Assembly: GCA_009920495.1 (NCBI GenBank)
Contig: RFZW01000004.1
Location: 1-50,970 of the forward strand
Direction of reading: 5' to 3'
Length of the DNA: 50,970 nucleotides
Origin: Chitinophagia bacterium
GTDB taxonomy: Bacteria > Bacteroidota > Bacteroidia > Chitinophagales > Chitinophagaceae
A program made the position numbers and the translations under genes. Numbering within the stretch: position 1 is the first letter of the stretch; every line of letters begins with the position of its first letter. The notes under the pieces are model-generated. The model was given only the letters and a program-made list of their open reading frames with translations. It searched no databases and was not told where the DNA came from. Below, piece after piece: positions 31,901-41,278 of the stretch.

Positions 31901-32497
31901 AACAAGGCAACTGGATATGAAGATAGAGTGTTAAAGGATTTAGGTGTGGGTAATCCACCTTATTTGATGGGATTGAGTAATACTTTCTCTTATAAGAAAT
32001 TCAGTATGACCGTGGATATAGATTCAAAATTTGGTGCAGTAGGGTATAGTAACTTAATGCAATATGCAACTAGATTTGGTTTAACCCCGGTTACCTTACC
32101 TGGTAGAGATAATCCTGCTGGATTAACTGTAACGGGTGTTGATCAAACTGGTGCTCCTTATACAAAAACATGGGCACAAGTTGATTTGGATACTTACTAC
32201 AATAACTTTGGAAGTGCTTATCCTGGCCAATTTGTATATAAAACAGATTTTGTGAAGTTGAGAAGATTAGTAATAAGGTATAATATTCCTCCTAGTACCA
32301 TTAAATTCATGAAAGTTCAGTCTGCATCTATTGGTCTTACTGGTTTAAACTTAGCTATTTTGTATCAAGACAAGTTGATCAAACAAGCTGGAATAGATCC
32401 AGAGATGCAACAAACTGTAGGAAATGCGCAAGGTAGCCAAGGTGTGGCGATGCCAACAACAAGAAATATTGGATTTACCTTGAATATAAAATTCTAA
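28901..32497 (+). CDS. SusC/RagA-family TonB-linked outer membrane protein with STN domain
   Basis: 1198 aa; STN, ISGKVQDAKGEALAGVSVTIKGT, plug, VLKGGAAAALYGSQAANGVVLITTKKG. Confidence 0.96.
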   Translation: MKKVLLESLKNWWSQFINEIVEAVNLHQSKFLLKVTSLVFFVFLFVAVKAQAENVNQFVTLNETNSSIEKIIVEIRAQTGYDFLYNARLMKDTKPVTIVVKNEYFKKVLEAALKDQPITFAIIENTIILKKAEKDRRKNNTPLISVLPQLTSQPNITPISPKLVTEAAINANRTISGKVQDAKGEALAGVSVTIKGTQIGTTTDATGLFSINAVDNEVLVFSYVGYATQEINATGKNNLTIKLIEANASLSEVVVTAFGVSKQRRGLGYAVQEVGGKDFTEGRMNNIASALTGKIAGVDAVQTNAGAGASSRVVIRGNTSLNGNQQPLYVVDGMPIDNQNRGPVTSSTQINVDRGDGISSINPDDIASISVLKGGAAAALYGSQAANGVVLITTKKGNVQKGIGIEYTTDVNQGTPYIFPNFQYEYGQGNDGVKPATAAAALSSGRLSYGAKMDGTQVMQFDGVARPYSPVNVKQNILNFYQPSQNILNSISLSAGSQKMQMRLSLSDLRARDQQPNSEFFRKTINMNMRAKMGKNDFITLESSVQYNIIRGVNRPNVGYAELNAAWPVYLAANVVDVRNMRGTDPTLPGINAATGRELEWNPVPAAVNPYYAAYQISNRDDQQRLIGRTSLQVNLAKNLFFKGTVALNSLYYTESNYVPKTNAFTPLGYFRSGKEQSNKTTFQGILNYNNRFMSDKIGLNLMAGANQEKNDYSSNTANGTQWIVPNLYSITNLVNRDLANASSLSLAGIASDGTNSVFSEANLDYDNLFFLTVTGRNDWFSVLNPGFNSIFYPSVGGSFILSDVVKMPKLINFAKLRSSWAEVGSATVNAGSINQIYTISNLNAYGLPTLSNPNILPNPNIRPITATTIEGGFDVRMLDNRLGIDVNYYSRRTKNDILAPPISNATGYTAGPQNMGLITNKGWEITLSGNPIKKTDFSWNIVYNFSYNKSEIIELAPGIDVLTLGNAIGGPTIINAVGLPYSTVRAYVMKRDASGTLIYNKATGYEDRVLKDLGVGNPPYLMGLSNTFSYKKFSMTVDIDSKFGAVGYSNLMQYATRFGLTPVTLPGRDNPAGLTVTGVDQTGAPYTKTWAQVDLDTYYNNFGSAYPGQFVYKTDFVKLRRLVIRYNIPPSTIKFMKVQSASIGLTGLNLAILYQDKLIKQAGIDPEMQQTVGNAQGSQGVAMPTTRNIGFTLNIKF

Positions 32498-32516
32498 CTC
32501 AATTAAATTTAAGAAT

Positions 32517-34066
32517 ATGAAAAAGATACTTCCTGTAAAAAAGGAAGTTTAACTGACATCAATATAAATCCTGATGCAATTACATATATAGTCCCAGACT
32601 ATACTTTTACTGCTGCTGCACTCGCAAGTGTTCCTGGACAAAATTACCGTGCACTTGGTCAAGGGTTGCAATATTTTTCAACCTATAAGGAAGTACCCGC
32701 AGTAGGTGATAAATTTTACAACTTCAATGGTACTGCTGGAACATTTGCTATTTATAATAATCAATGGAATAGATTGGTACAATTAAAAGCCAAATTAACT
32801 TCAGCGGATGATGTGAATAAAAAAGCAGCATGTGAAATTTTAAGAATTTTGGCTTTTCACCAACAAACTGATTTGATGGGTGACATGCCTTATTCCGAAG
32901 CAATGAAAGGAATAGATGGATTGAAGCCAAAATATGATACACAAAAATCAATTTATGCTGCAATGCTTTCTGAATTAGAAGCTGCATTAAAATCAATGGA
33001 TCCCTCAAAAGCTAATGTATTTGGCACTGCAGATCCTTATTTTAAAGGGGATGTAACTAAATGGAAAAAATTTGGATACACATTAATGCTTCGTTTGGGT
33101 ATGCGTATGTCAGAAGTAGATGCAGCGACTGCCAAAGCTTGGGTGGAGAAAGCGGCTGCTGGCGGGGTAATGATAGACAATGCGGATATTGCATATATAA
33201 AATTTGCGAATGTTACAGGGCAATTTAATCCAAGAGTAGACGGTATGATTGCAGGTGACTTTACTAGCCCCGGCGGAGATAATGTGGAGGGAAGTAAATG
33301 GTCTGCTAAATTTATTGATCATTTAAAAGCGACAGCTGATCCAAGATTGCCAGTACTATCGGTAGTTTGGGTGCCAACAGGTGGTACATACACTGCTGAT
33401 AACTCAGCAGCAAAACAAAGAGGGATGATCAATGGTAGTATTAATACAAAACCTACGGATTTTGATACTTATTCAGAACCTTCTTTATTGTATATTGACA
33501 GAGGTTCGCCAATAATTACCATGGGACCTGCGGAATCATATTTATTATTATGTGAAGCAGCAGTAAGAGGTTGGACAGTAGGTTTCACAGCTGAAGACGC
33601 ATACAATAAAGCGGTTCGTGCAGCAATGGCGCAATGGGCTTTATGGCCTTCTGTTGCACCTCACTCCGGTGTAATTTCAACAGCTTCTGTAGATGCTTAT
33701 TTGTTAGCAAATCCATTTAAAACAACTGGTACACTTGATCAAAAAATCGAACAAATTGCTACTCAAAAATGGGTTTCTTTGTTAGGTGATGATTATGAAG
33801 TGTATTCAGATTGGAGAAGGGTAAAATATCCAATATTTAATTATGCGAACTGGAAATCAACTTCAGGCGCATTAGTTTCTTATCCTGGAAATGTAACCGC
33901 AGGAAAAATGTGGAGAAGGTTCTCGCTTCCTTTGGATGAGCGTAATGTAAATACAGCTAATTATAATGAGGCTATTAAAAGACAAAGTTTTTCTGAAGAA
34001 ACCGTTGACTTATTGCAGGGCAGAATGTGGTGGGACGTAGGTCCAAAAACAGGACAACAAAATTAG
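32517..34066 (+). pseudogene. SusD/RagB-family lipoprotein lacking an in-frame start/signal peptide core
   Basis: ATGAAAAAGATACTT (MKKIL) then frame switch; SCKKGSLTDININPDAITYIVPDYTF... open from 32531 in another frame through the SusD body to 34066. Confidence 0.85.
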
Positions 34067-34105
34067 TTATAAGATCTTTTAGGGAAGATGGGTTTTGCAA
34101 TCGTA

Positions 34106-34139
34106 AAAAAAGGGTTTAGTAACAACTAAATCCTTTTTT
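34106..34139 (+). terminator. Terminator-like hairpin after susD
   Basis: aaaaaaagggtttagt-aaca-actaaatcctttttt. Confidence 0.75.
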
Positions 34140-34165
34140 CATTAAATTACTATAAAATTATACAT

Positions 34166-35374
34166 ATGAAAAGGAGAGACTTATTAAAATACGCAAGTAT
34201 GTTGCCTATTGGTACAGGTGTTGCTGCAGGCTTGATTCCAACTAAAGCATTCGCGAAAGCCCCGGCTGCTAAAAGAGATATATTAAAAGAGTTGGGGATT
34301 AGAACATTTGTAAATGCTGCGGGTACTTATACCGCGATGACTGCATCATTAATGCATGATGAAGTAGTAGAAACAATTAAGCAAGGCGCAAAGCAATTTG
34401 CCATGTTAGACGAGGTACAAGATAAGGTGGGTGAAAAAATTGCCGAATTATGTCATGCAGAAGCAGCAACAGTTACTGCAGGATGTTGGAGTGCATTGGT
34501 GTTAGGAACCGCAGGCGTATTAACAGGAATGGATATGAAAAAAGTGGCACAACTACCTGATGTAAAAGGAATGAAAGCCGAAGTGATTGTGCAAAAAGGG
34601 CATAACATTGGCTATGTTCATGCATTAACAAACACAGGTGCTATCATTGTTGAAATTGAAACAGTGCAAGAGTTGGAAAAAGCAATCAATGAAAAAACGG
34701 CCATGATGTGGTTTTTGAATTCATACGCGCCCATGGGAAAAATTCAACATGAAGAATGGGTGTCGATTGCTAAAAAACATAAAATTCCAACGATGATTGA
34801 TATGGCTGCAGATGTGCCACCAGTATCAAATTTATGGAAGTACAATGACCTTGGATTCGATTTAGTATGTGTGTCGGGTGGAAAAGCAATGCGTGGTCCT
34901 CAAAGTGCAGGAATATTAATGGGTAAAAAAGAATTGATTGCTGCAGCTAGATTAAGCGCGCCTCCGCGTGGTGGAAATATTGGTAGAGGAATGAAAGTAA
35001 ATAAGGAGGAAGTATTGGGCATGTATGTGGCGCTTGAAAAGTACATTAATCAAGACCACGATGCAGAATGGAAGATGTGGGAATCGAAAATTGATACCAT
35101 TGCCAAATCTGTTGACTCAATTGAAGGCGTAAAAATTGAAATTTCGGTTCCACCTATTGCCAATCATACGCCACTTTTATTTATAAGCTGGGATGAGTCT
35201 AAAGTAAAAACAAGTAATAAGGACTTAATGTTAAAATTAAGAAATGGAAGTCCTTCCATTGAGGTTATGGCAAATGGCACAGGTATAAACATTACCGTGT
35301 TTATGTTACAAGATGGAGAGGAGAAAATTGTAGCAAAGCGCGTAAGGGAAGAATTATTATTAGCAAAAGCTTAA
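34166..35374 (+). CDS. SelA-like PLP-dependent enzyme, paralogue 2, Tat-like signal
   Basis: MKRRDLLKYASMLPIGTGVAAGLIPTKAFA; VCVSGGKAMRGPQSAGILMGKK. Confidence 0.88.
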   Translation: MKRRDLLKYASMLPIGTGVAAGLIPTKAFAKAPAAKRDILKELGIRTFVNAAGTYTAMTASLMHDEVVETIKQGAKQFAMLDEVQDKVGEKIAELCHAEAATVTAGCWSALVLGTAGVLTGMDMKKVAQLPDVKGMKAEVIVQKGHNIGYVHALTNTGAIIVEIETVQELEKAINEKTAMMWFLNSYAPMGKIQHEEWVSIAKKHKIPTMIDMAADVPPVSNLWKYNDLGFDLVCVSGGKAMRGPQSAGILMGKKELIAAARLSAPPRGGNIGRGMKVNKEEVLGMYVALEKYINQDHDAEWKMWESKIDTIAKSVDSIEGVKIEISVPPIANHTPLLFISWDESKVKTSNKDLMLKLRNGSPSIEVMANGTGINITVFMLQDGEEKIVAKRVREELLLAKA

Positions 35375-35391
35375 TCTTAAAAAAATAAATT

Positions 35392-36536
35392 ATGAAAAAA
35401 ATAGTTATATCGGTTTTATGTATGGTCGCATTTTTATTTAATACAAGTGCGCAATCGTATAGTATTGTTATAAAAGGAGGATTGGTGATTGATCCAAAAA
35501 ATGGCGTTAATGAAATTATGGATATTGCCATTCAGGATGGTAAAATTGCAAGTGTTGCAAAAAATATAAATGCTACAGGTGCAGCACAAGTGGTAAATGC
35601 AAAAGGTTTAATTGTTTCTCCAGGTTTGATTGACATTCATGGTCACGTTTTTGCAGGGACACAGCCTGATCATTATTTAAGTGATGGAAATAGTGCATTA
35701 ATGCCAGATGGATATACATTTAGGGTAGGAGTTACCACGATTGTTGATTGTGGTGGTGCTGGTTGGAAAAACTTTTCAGTTTTCAAAAAAAATGTAATTG
35801 ATGTATCTCAAACAAGGGTGCTATCTTTTTTAAATATTGTAGGTGAGGGCATGCGCGGCGGAGCGTATGAGCAAGATGCAAGAGATATGGATCCTAAAAT
35901 GGCAGCTTATGTTGCTAAACAAAATAAAAAAGATATTGTAGGACACATGCGCCTTTATCCATACAGGAATTATTTTTTAAGCATTTAAGACCAGGGGATA
36001 TTTATACGCATGCATTTACAGAATTACAAAGAAGAGATCCAATTGTTGATTTTAAAACGCGTCAATTGAAGCCTTTTATAAAAGAGGCGCAAGCAAGAGG
36101 TATTGTATTTGATGTCGGTTTTGGCGGTGCAAGTTTTGCATTTGATCAAGCATTGCCTGCAATTAAAGCTGGGTTTTATCCAAATACAATTAGTACTGAT
36201 TTACATACGGGAAGTATGAATAATGCAATGAAGGATATGCTAAATGTGATGTCTATATTTATGACCATGGGTATGGATGTGCCTGCGATCATTAAGGCAA
36301 GCACATGGGTGCCTGCACAATCAATTAAAAGAGAAGAGTTAGGAAATTTATCTGTGGGTTCGGTTGCTGATGTAGCTATCCTAGGAATTCGTGAAGGAAA
36401 TTTTGGATTTTTTGATCGTATTGGACATAAAGAAACAGGAACAAAGAAATTTGAATGTCAGGCAACCATTAGAAATGGTAAAATGGTGTATGATTTAAAT
36501 GGTATTACTACACCCATTTTATTGCTGGCTAAATAA
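35392..36536 (+). pseudogene. COG3964-type amidohydrolase, copy 2, disrupted (ORFs 35392-35988 and about 35943-36536 in different frames)
   Basis: Collinear with copy 1; ...KKDIVG then missing segment; THAPLSIQELFFKHLRPGDIYTHAF resumes in a new frame at 35943. Confidence 0.88.
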
Positions 36537-36589
36537 AACTGTTTCGCTACTTAGAATATGTCTTAAATTAAAACTAGATTGCTAGTCAT

Positions 36590-37597
36590 ATGCAAGCAGA
36601 ATATATTTTATGTTGTGATTGGGGCACCACTAGCTTTCGATTAAGGTTAACTAATTTGAAGGCTGATGTGATTGCCGATACCCATTCAGAAAAAGGAATA
36701 TTGGTTCACCACAATCATTGGCTAAGTCAAAAGGACGATAATCCGGAGCGCCGCTTTGATTATTATTTGCAATACATTCAAAGTCAAATTGGAGAAATTC
36801 GCCATAACCTTGACATCGATATTGCAACATTACCATTGGTAATTTCAGGTATGGCCATCTCCTCCATTGGGATGATGAATATGCCCTATGAAAATTTACC
36901 TTGTTCTGTAGCGGCGACCACTGGTTTTGAATGGAGACTTCAACAAAATGGTGCGCCAATAATATTAGTTACAGGTGTTTGTAGTTCGGATGATTTAATG
37001 CGTGGCGAGGAAACACAGATTATAGGTTTGTATCATACCCCTGAATTAAATAATGTGCTCCCCAACAGTGGGATATTTGTGCTACCTGGCACACATTCAA
37101 AACATGTAAGTATCAATGATAAAGCGATAATTTCAATTAAGACATTTATTACTGGCGAATTATTTCATATACTAAGGAGTAATGGTACTTTAGCTAAATC
37201 TATTGAGTTTAATCACGAGGATAGGAATATAAATCCAGAAAATCAATTAGCATTTATAAAGGGGATTCATGAATCAAAAAATGGGTCCTTGTTAAATAAT
37301 TTATTTCAGGTAAGGGTCAATGACATTTTAAATAAACTGAATAAGGAGCAAAACTTTTATTATTTAAGTGGCTTATTGATAGGTAGTGAATTTGATTATT
37401 TGAAAAAGGAGCCTATCTTATCACCGACAAATAAATTAGTTGTCTGTTGCAGTCAAAGCTTCATTTCCTATTATACAACCGTATTAAAAGAATTAGAGCT
37501 ACTTGATTACGTAATTTTTATTCCTCCAGCATTATTTGATAAAGCAACAGTAGTAGGACAAATAACCGTTTATAAAAAATATATTCAATCAGTATAA
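36590..37597 (+). CDS. dgoK: 2-dehydro-3-deoxygalactonokinase (DgoK family)
   Basis: CDWGTTSFRLRL, VISGMAISSIGM, GVCSSDDLMRGEETQIIGL, LPGTHSKH. Confidence 0.9.
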   Translation: MQAEYILCCDWGTTSFRLRLTNLKADVIADTHSEKGILVHHNHWLSQKDDNPERRFDYYLQYIQSQIGEIRHNLDIDIATLPLVISGMAISSIGMMNMPYENLPCSVAATTGFEWRLQQNGAPIILVTGVCSSDDLMRGEETQIIGLYHTPELNNVLPNSGIFVLPGTHSKHVSINDKAIISIKTFITGELFHILRSNGTLAKSIEFNHEDRNINPENQLAFIKGIHESKNGSLLNNLFQVRVNDILNKLNKEQNFYYLSGLLIGSEFDYLKKEPILSPTNKLVVCCSQSFISYYTTVLKELELLDYVIFIPPALFDKATVVGQITVYKKYIQSV

Positions 37598-37599
37598 TT

Positions 37600-38244
37600 A
37601 TGCATCGGCCAATATTTTCATGGGACTTATTTAATAAAATGCCAGTAGTCGGTATAATTAGAGGCCTAAGTGTGGATGAAATTAATTTTGTTCTACCTAT
37701 TTATAAGGCTGCAGGATTTACCACTATTGAAATTACACTCAATACGCCAGAAGCATTATCGGTCATAGGTTCATTGGCAAATCAATATAATGGGGAGCTA
37801 AATGTAGGTGCAGGGACTGTTTGTACACTTGATGACTTAGCAGCTGCGATAACTGCGGGTGCAAATTTTATTGTAACACCAATATTTAAAGCGGAAGTGG
37901 TTAAAAAATGTGTTGCAATGCAAGTGCCCATATTTCCTGGCGCATTTACTCCAACTGAAATTTATGAAGCTTGGGAATTGGGGGCGTCAATGGTTAAATT
38001 ATATCCAGCCTCAGTGGTTGGACCAGCGTATGTTTCAGCAGTATTGGCGCCCTTAAATAAAATAAAACTAATGCCAACCGGCGGGATACATTTGAGTAAT
38101 ATGTTGGCTTTTATGAAAGCAGGGGCAACTTCCTTGGGAATTGGTTCGGAATTATTTGATAAAAAGATTATTCAAAAGAGAGATAGTGAAGCCATGTTGA
38201 ATCACTTTAAATTATTTGCACAACAAATGCAATTATCTAAGTAA
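37600..38244 (+). CDS. eda: Bifunctional 4-hydroxy-2-oxoglutarate/KDPG-type aldolase
   Basis: MPVVGIIRGL, TTIEITLNTPEAL, GAGTVCTLDDL, FPGAFTPTEI, KLYPAS, MPTGGI. Confidence 0.93.
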   Translation: MHRPIFSWDLFNKMPVVGIIRGLSVDEINFVLPIYKAAGFTTIEITLNTPEALSVIGSLANQYNGELNVGAGTVCTLDDLAAAITAGANFIVTPIFKAEVVKKCVAMQVPIFPGAFTPTEIYEAWELGASMVKLYPASVVGPAYVSAVLAPLNKIKLMPTGGIHLSNMLAFMKAGATSLGIGSELFDKKIIQKRDSEAMLNHFKLFAQQMQLSK

Positions 38245-38256
38245 TCAGTTTTGATA

Positions 38257-39522
38257 ATGAAAAAAATTAAAAACTATCGTTGGATCATTATCGTATTATT
38301 ATTTACGGCAACCTGTATTAATTATTTAGATCGACAAATTATAGGGTTATTAAAACCAATTTTAGAAAAAGAATTTAATTGGACCGAAATGGATTTTTCA
38401 CATATTGTGATGGCTTTTACCGCAGCTTATGCTGTTGGGTTATTAATTGCAGGAGGCGTGATTGATAAAGTGGGGACTAAAATTGGATATACGTTTACAG
38501 TAATTATTTGGAGTACGGCAGCAATGTTTCATGCACTTGCAAAGTCAGTTGTTGGTTTTAGTGTTGCACGCGTATTCCTAGGTATCGGTGAAGCGGGGCA
38601 CTTTCCAGCCGCTGTAAAAACAGTAGCTGAATGGTTTCCTAAAAAAGAGCGTGGTTTGGCGACCGGAATTTTTAATGCAGGTACGAGTGTGGGTGTAGTT
38701 TTTGCATTATTCATCACACCTTATATATATGCAAACTATGGTTGGCAGGCAGTGTTTTGGATTACTGGTGCCTTAGGATTTATATGGTTAATTGCTTGGT
38801 TGTATTTTTATGAAATTCCGGCAAAACAAAAAAGGCTTACTGAATCTGAGCTAGCTTATATTGAGTCAGATCAACAAAATGAATCCATTACTAAAGTAGA
38901 TATCCCTTGGCGTAAACTATTCTCCTATAAACAAACCTGGGCTTATGTCACAGGTAAATTTTTAATAGATCCAATTTATTGGTTTTTTCTATTTTGGTTG
39001 CCTTCCTATTTTGCAACCACATTTCATATTGATTTAAAAAAACCAAGTATTGAGTTGATGATAATTTATGCCTCTACCACCATCGGAAGTGTCATGGGGG
39101 GTTATTTATCATCCCATTTAATAAAAAAGGGTTGGCGTGTTTTAAATGCAAGACAAACTGCTTTATTCATTTTTGCAATTATTGAGTTGTCGGTAATACT
39201 TGCGCAATTTGTCACAAATGTTTGGGTCGCTGTAGCTTTAATCAGTTTGGTGATTGCGGTGCATCAGGCTTGGGCCACTAATATTTTTACGATGGCCTCT
39301 GACATGTTCCCTAAAGAATCGGTTAGCTCGGTGGTAGGCATTGGCGGTATGGCCGGCGCAATCGGAGGTATATTATTCCCAATACTAGTGGGGTACTTAT
39401 TAGATACTTATAAAGCTTTAGGAAATATTACTATTGGATATAATATATTGTTTACCATATGTGGGTGTATGTATTTGATTGCTTTTGCAATCATTCGTTT
39501 ATTAATTCGTAAATTACCATAA
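38257..39522 (+). CDS. MFS transporter, hexuronate/aldonate (ExuT-like) type
   Basis: CINYLDRQIIGLLKP, GIGEAGHFPAAVKTVAEWFPKKERGLATGIFNAGTSVG. Confidence 0.9.
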   Translation: MKKIKNYRWIIIVLLFTATCINYLDRQIIGLLKPILEKEFNWTEMDFSHIVMAFTAAYAVGLLIAGGVIDKVGTKIGYTFTVIIWSTAAMFHALAKSVVGFSVARVFLGIGEAGHFPAAVKTVAEWFPKKERGLATGIFNAGTSVGVVFALFITPYIYANYGWQAVFWITGALGFIWLIAWLYFYEIPAKQKRLTESELAYIESDQQNESITKVDIPWRKLFSYKQTWAYVTGKFLIDPIYWFFLFWLPSYFATTFHIDLKKPSIELMIIYASTTIGSVMGGYLSSHLIKKGWRVLNARQTALFIFAIIELSVILAQFVTNVWVAVALISLVIAVHQAWATNIFTMASDMFPKESVSSVVGIGGMAGAIGGILFPILVGYLLDTYKALGNITIGYNILFTICGCMYLIAFAIIRLLIRKLP

Positions 39523-39568
39523 GCATTTTAAAAACTTTAAATATTAAATTAATCCTAAATCCGATACT

Positions 39569-41176
39569 ATGAAAAGACGAAATCTTATAAAAAGTTTATC
39601 GCTGCTGCCATTTACGGCGGCACTGCCTTCGCAGTTATTTGGTAAATCCGAAGCAAACGTTTCTGCAGTAGAAACTGGAGAAAATATTTTCAGATCATTA
39701 GGCGTAGAGCCCTTAATTAATTGTAGGGGAACATTCACTATTATTGGTGGATCCATTGAACGACCCGAAGTTCGCGCAGCAATGGAAGCCGCGGCGCATA
39801 ACTTTGTGCAGTATGATGAATTAAGTGATGCGGTACATGCAAAAATAGCAGAAGTTACGCAAGCAGAGTGGGCCTTGGTTTCAGCGGGTTGTGCAGCGGG
39901 CATGAAACATGTCACGGCGGCATGTGTTACAGGAGGTAATCCTGAAAAATTAATTTGCATTCCAAATTTAACCGGCTTCGATAAAACGGAAGTGATTATA
40001 CCTACTAGCTCAAGAAACGTATACGATCATTCCATACGCAACATTGGCGTAACAATTATTGAAGTTGCTACACCTGAGGAATTGGTAAAAGCAGTGAATA
40101 AAAAAACCGCCATGATTTATATAATGGCAGATGATCCTGCAGATAATGATGCGCCATTATCTTTAGTAAATATTGTTCGCTTAACTAAGGCGCAAAATAT
40201 ACCTATTTTGGTGGATGCCGCTGCTGAAGTATTAACCATACCTAATATACATTTACAAAGAGGGGCACACATGGTTGCTTATAGTGGTGGTAAAGCGATA
40301 TGCGGACCACAATGTGCTGGATTTGTGATTGGTCAAAAGGACATATTGATGTCAGCATGGCAATCTAGTGCACCACATCATGGTCCATGTCGTGATAATA
40401 AGGTAGGTCGTGAGGAAATGTTAGGGATGCTAGCTGCTGTGCAAGCATGGACAACAAGAGATCACAAACAAGAATGGAAAACATGGTTGTCCTGGTTAGA
40501 TTTGATTTCGAAAAGGGTCACTAAAATTTCAGGAATCAGTACTTCCGTATTTGAGCCCGTTGCTTATTCGAATCGTTCACCCGTTTTAAGAATTACATGG
40601 GATCCCAATAAATTTAATATTACAGGGGAGGAGGTTGCAGAGGAATTTGGCCGAAACAAGCCGCGTATTGCAGTGGGAGGTATGAGTAAGGATAATGTTA
40701 CCGGTATTTCCATTACCACAGGTCAAATGCAGCCAGGGGAGGCCGAACAAGTAGCAGAACGTGTTTATAATTTTATGTCTCAAACAAGAACGGCAAAAAG
40801 CAATGATTTAAAAGCGCCAGCTGTAATAGTGACAGGTACTTGGAAATTTGATATACAATTTTTTAGTAGTAAATCGGCCCATCAAATTACATTAACACAG
40901 GATGGGAATTGGTTGCAAGGAAGTCACAAGGGCGAGTTTTCGACACGCGAGTGTGTTGGTACTATTGAGGGTAATGAGATAAAGTTAAAAAGTCAAGAGC
41001 GTCAGGCCGCTGATAATATTACCTTTATTTTTTCAGGAACAGTAACTGGTGAAACCATGTCTGGTAATATACATATGGGTGAATATAGGACTGCTACATT
41101 TACTGCGACAAGGACACAAAGTAAACGCCCTAGACAAAAAATATTTGTTCCACAAGGGCCACCATTAGCTACTTAA
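39569..41176 (+). CDS. SelA-like PLP-dependent enzyme, paralogue 3, with extra C-terminal beta-rich domain and Tat-like signal
   Basis: MKRRNLIKSLSLLPFTAALPSQLFGKSEA; VAYSGGKAICGPQCAGF; C-term VTGTWKFDIQF...SGTVTGETMSGNIHMGEYRTATFTATR. Confidence 0.86.
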   Translation: MKRRNLIKSLSLLPFTAALPSQLFGKSEANVSAVETGENIFRSLGVEPLINCRGTFTIIGGSIERPEVRAAMEAAAHNFVQYDELSDAVHAKIAEVTQAEWALVSAGCAAGMKHVTAACVTGGNPEKLICIPNLTGFDKTEVIIPTSSRNVYDHSIRNIGVTIIEVATPEELVKAVNKKTAMIYIMADDPADNDAPLSLVNIVRLTKAQNIPILVDAAAEVLTIPNIHLQRGAHMVAYSGGKAICGPQCAGFVIGQKDILMSAWQSSAPHHGPCRDNKVGREEMLGMLAAVQAWTTRDHKQEWKTWLSWLDLISKRVTKISGISTSVFEPVAYSNRSPVLRITWDPNKFNITGEEVAEEFGRNKPRIAVGGMSKDNVTGISITTGQMQPGEAEQVAERVYNFMSQTRTAKSNDLKAPAVIVTGTWKFDIQFFSSKSAHQITLTQDGNWLQGSHKGEFSTRECVGTIEGNEIKLKSQERQAADNITFIFSGTVTGETMSGNIHMGEYRTATFTATRTQSKRPRQKIFVPQGPPLAT

Positions 41177-41278
41177 TAACATAATGATACATATAAATAG
41201 GGTGCAGTTTTTGTGCCCTATTTTATTTGTAATTCTTTTAATTTTTATTAACTTTCCAATTCAATTAAAATCAGCATA

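Noticed and set aside
32517-32552. 11-codon ORF (MKKILPVKKEV) as a regulatory leader peptide for susD
   Set aside because: It is simply the susD start read past the deletion; lipobox codons TCCTGT follow at once in the other frame.
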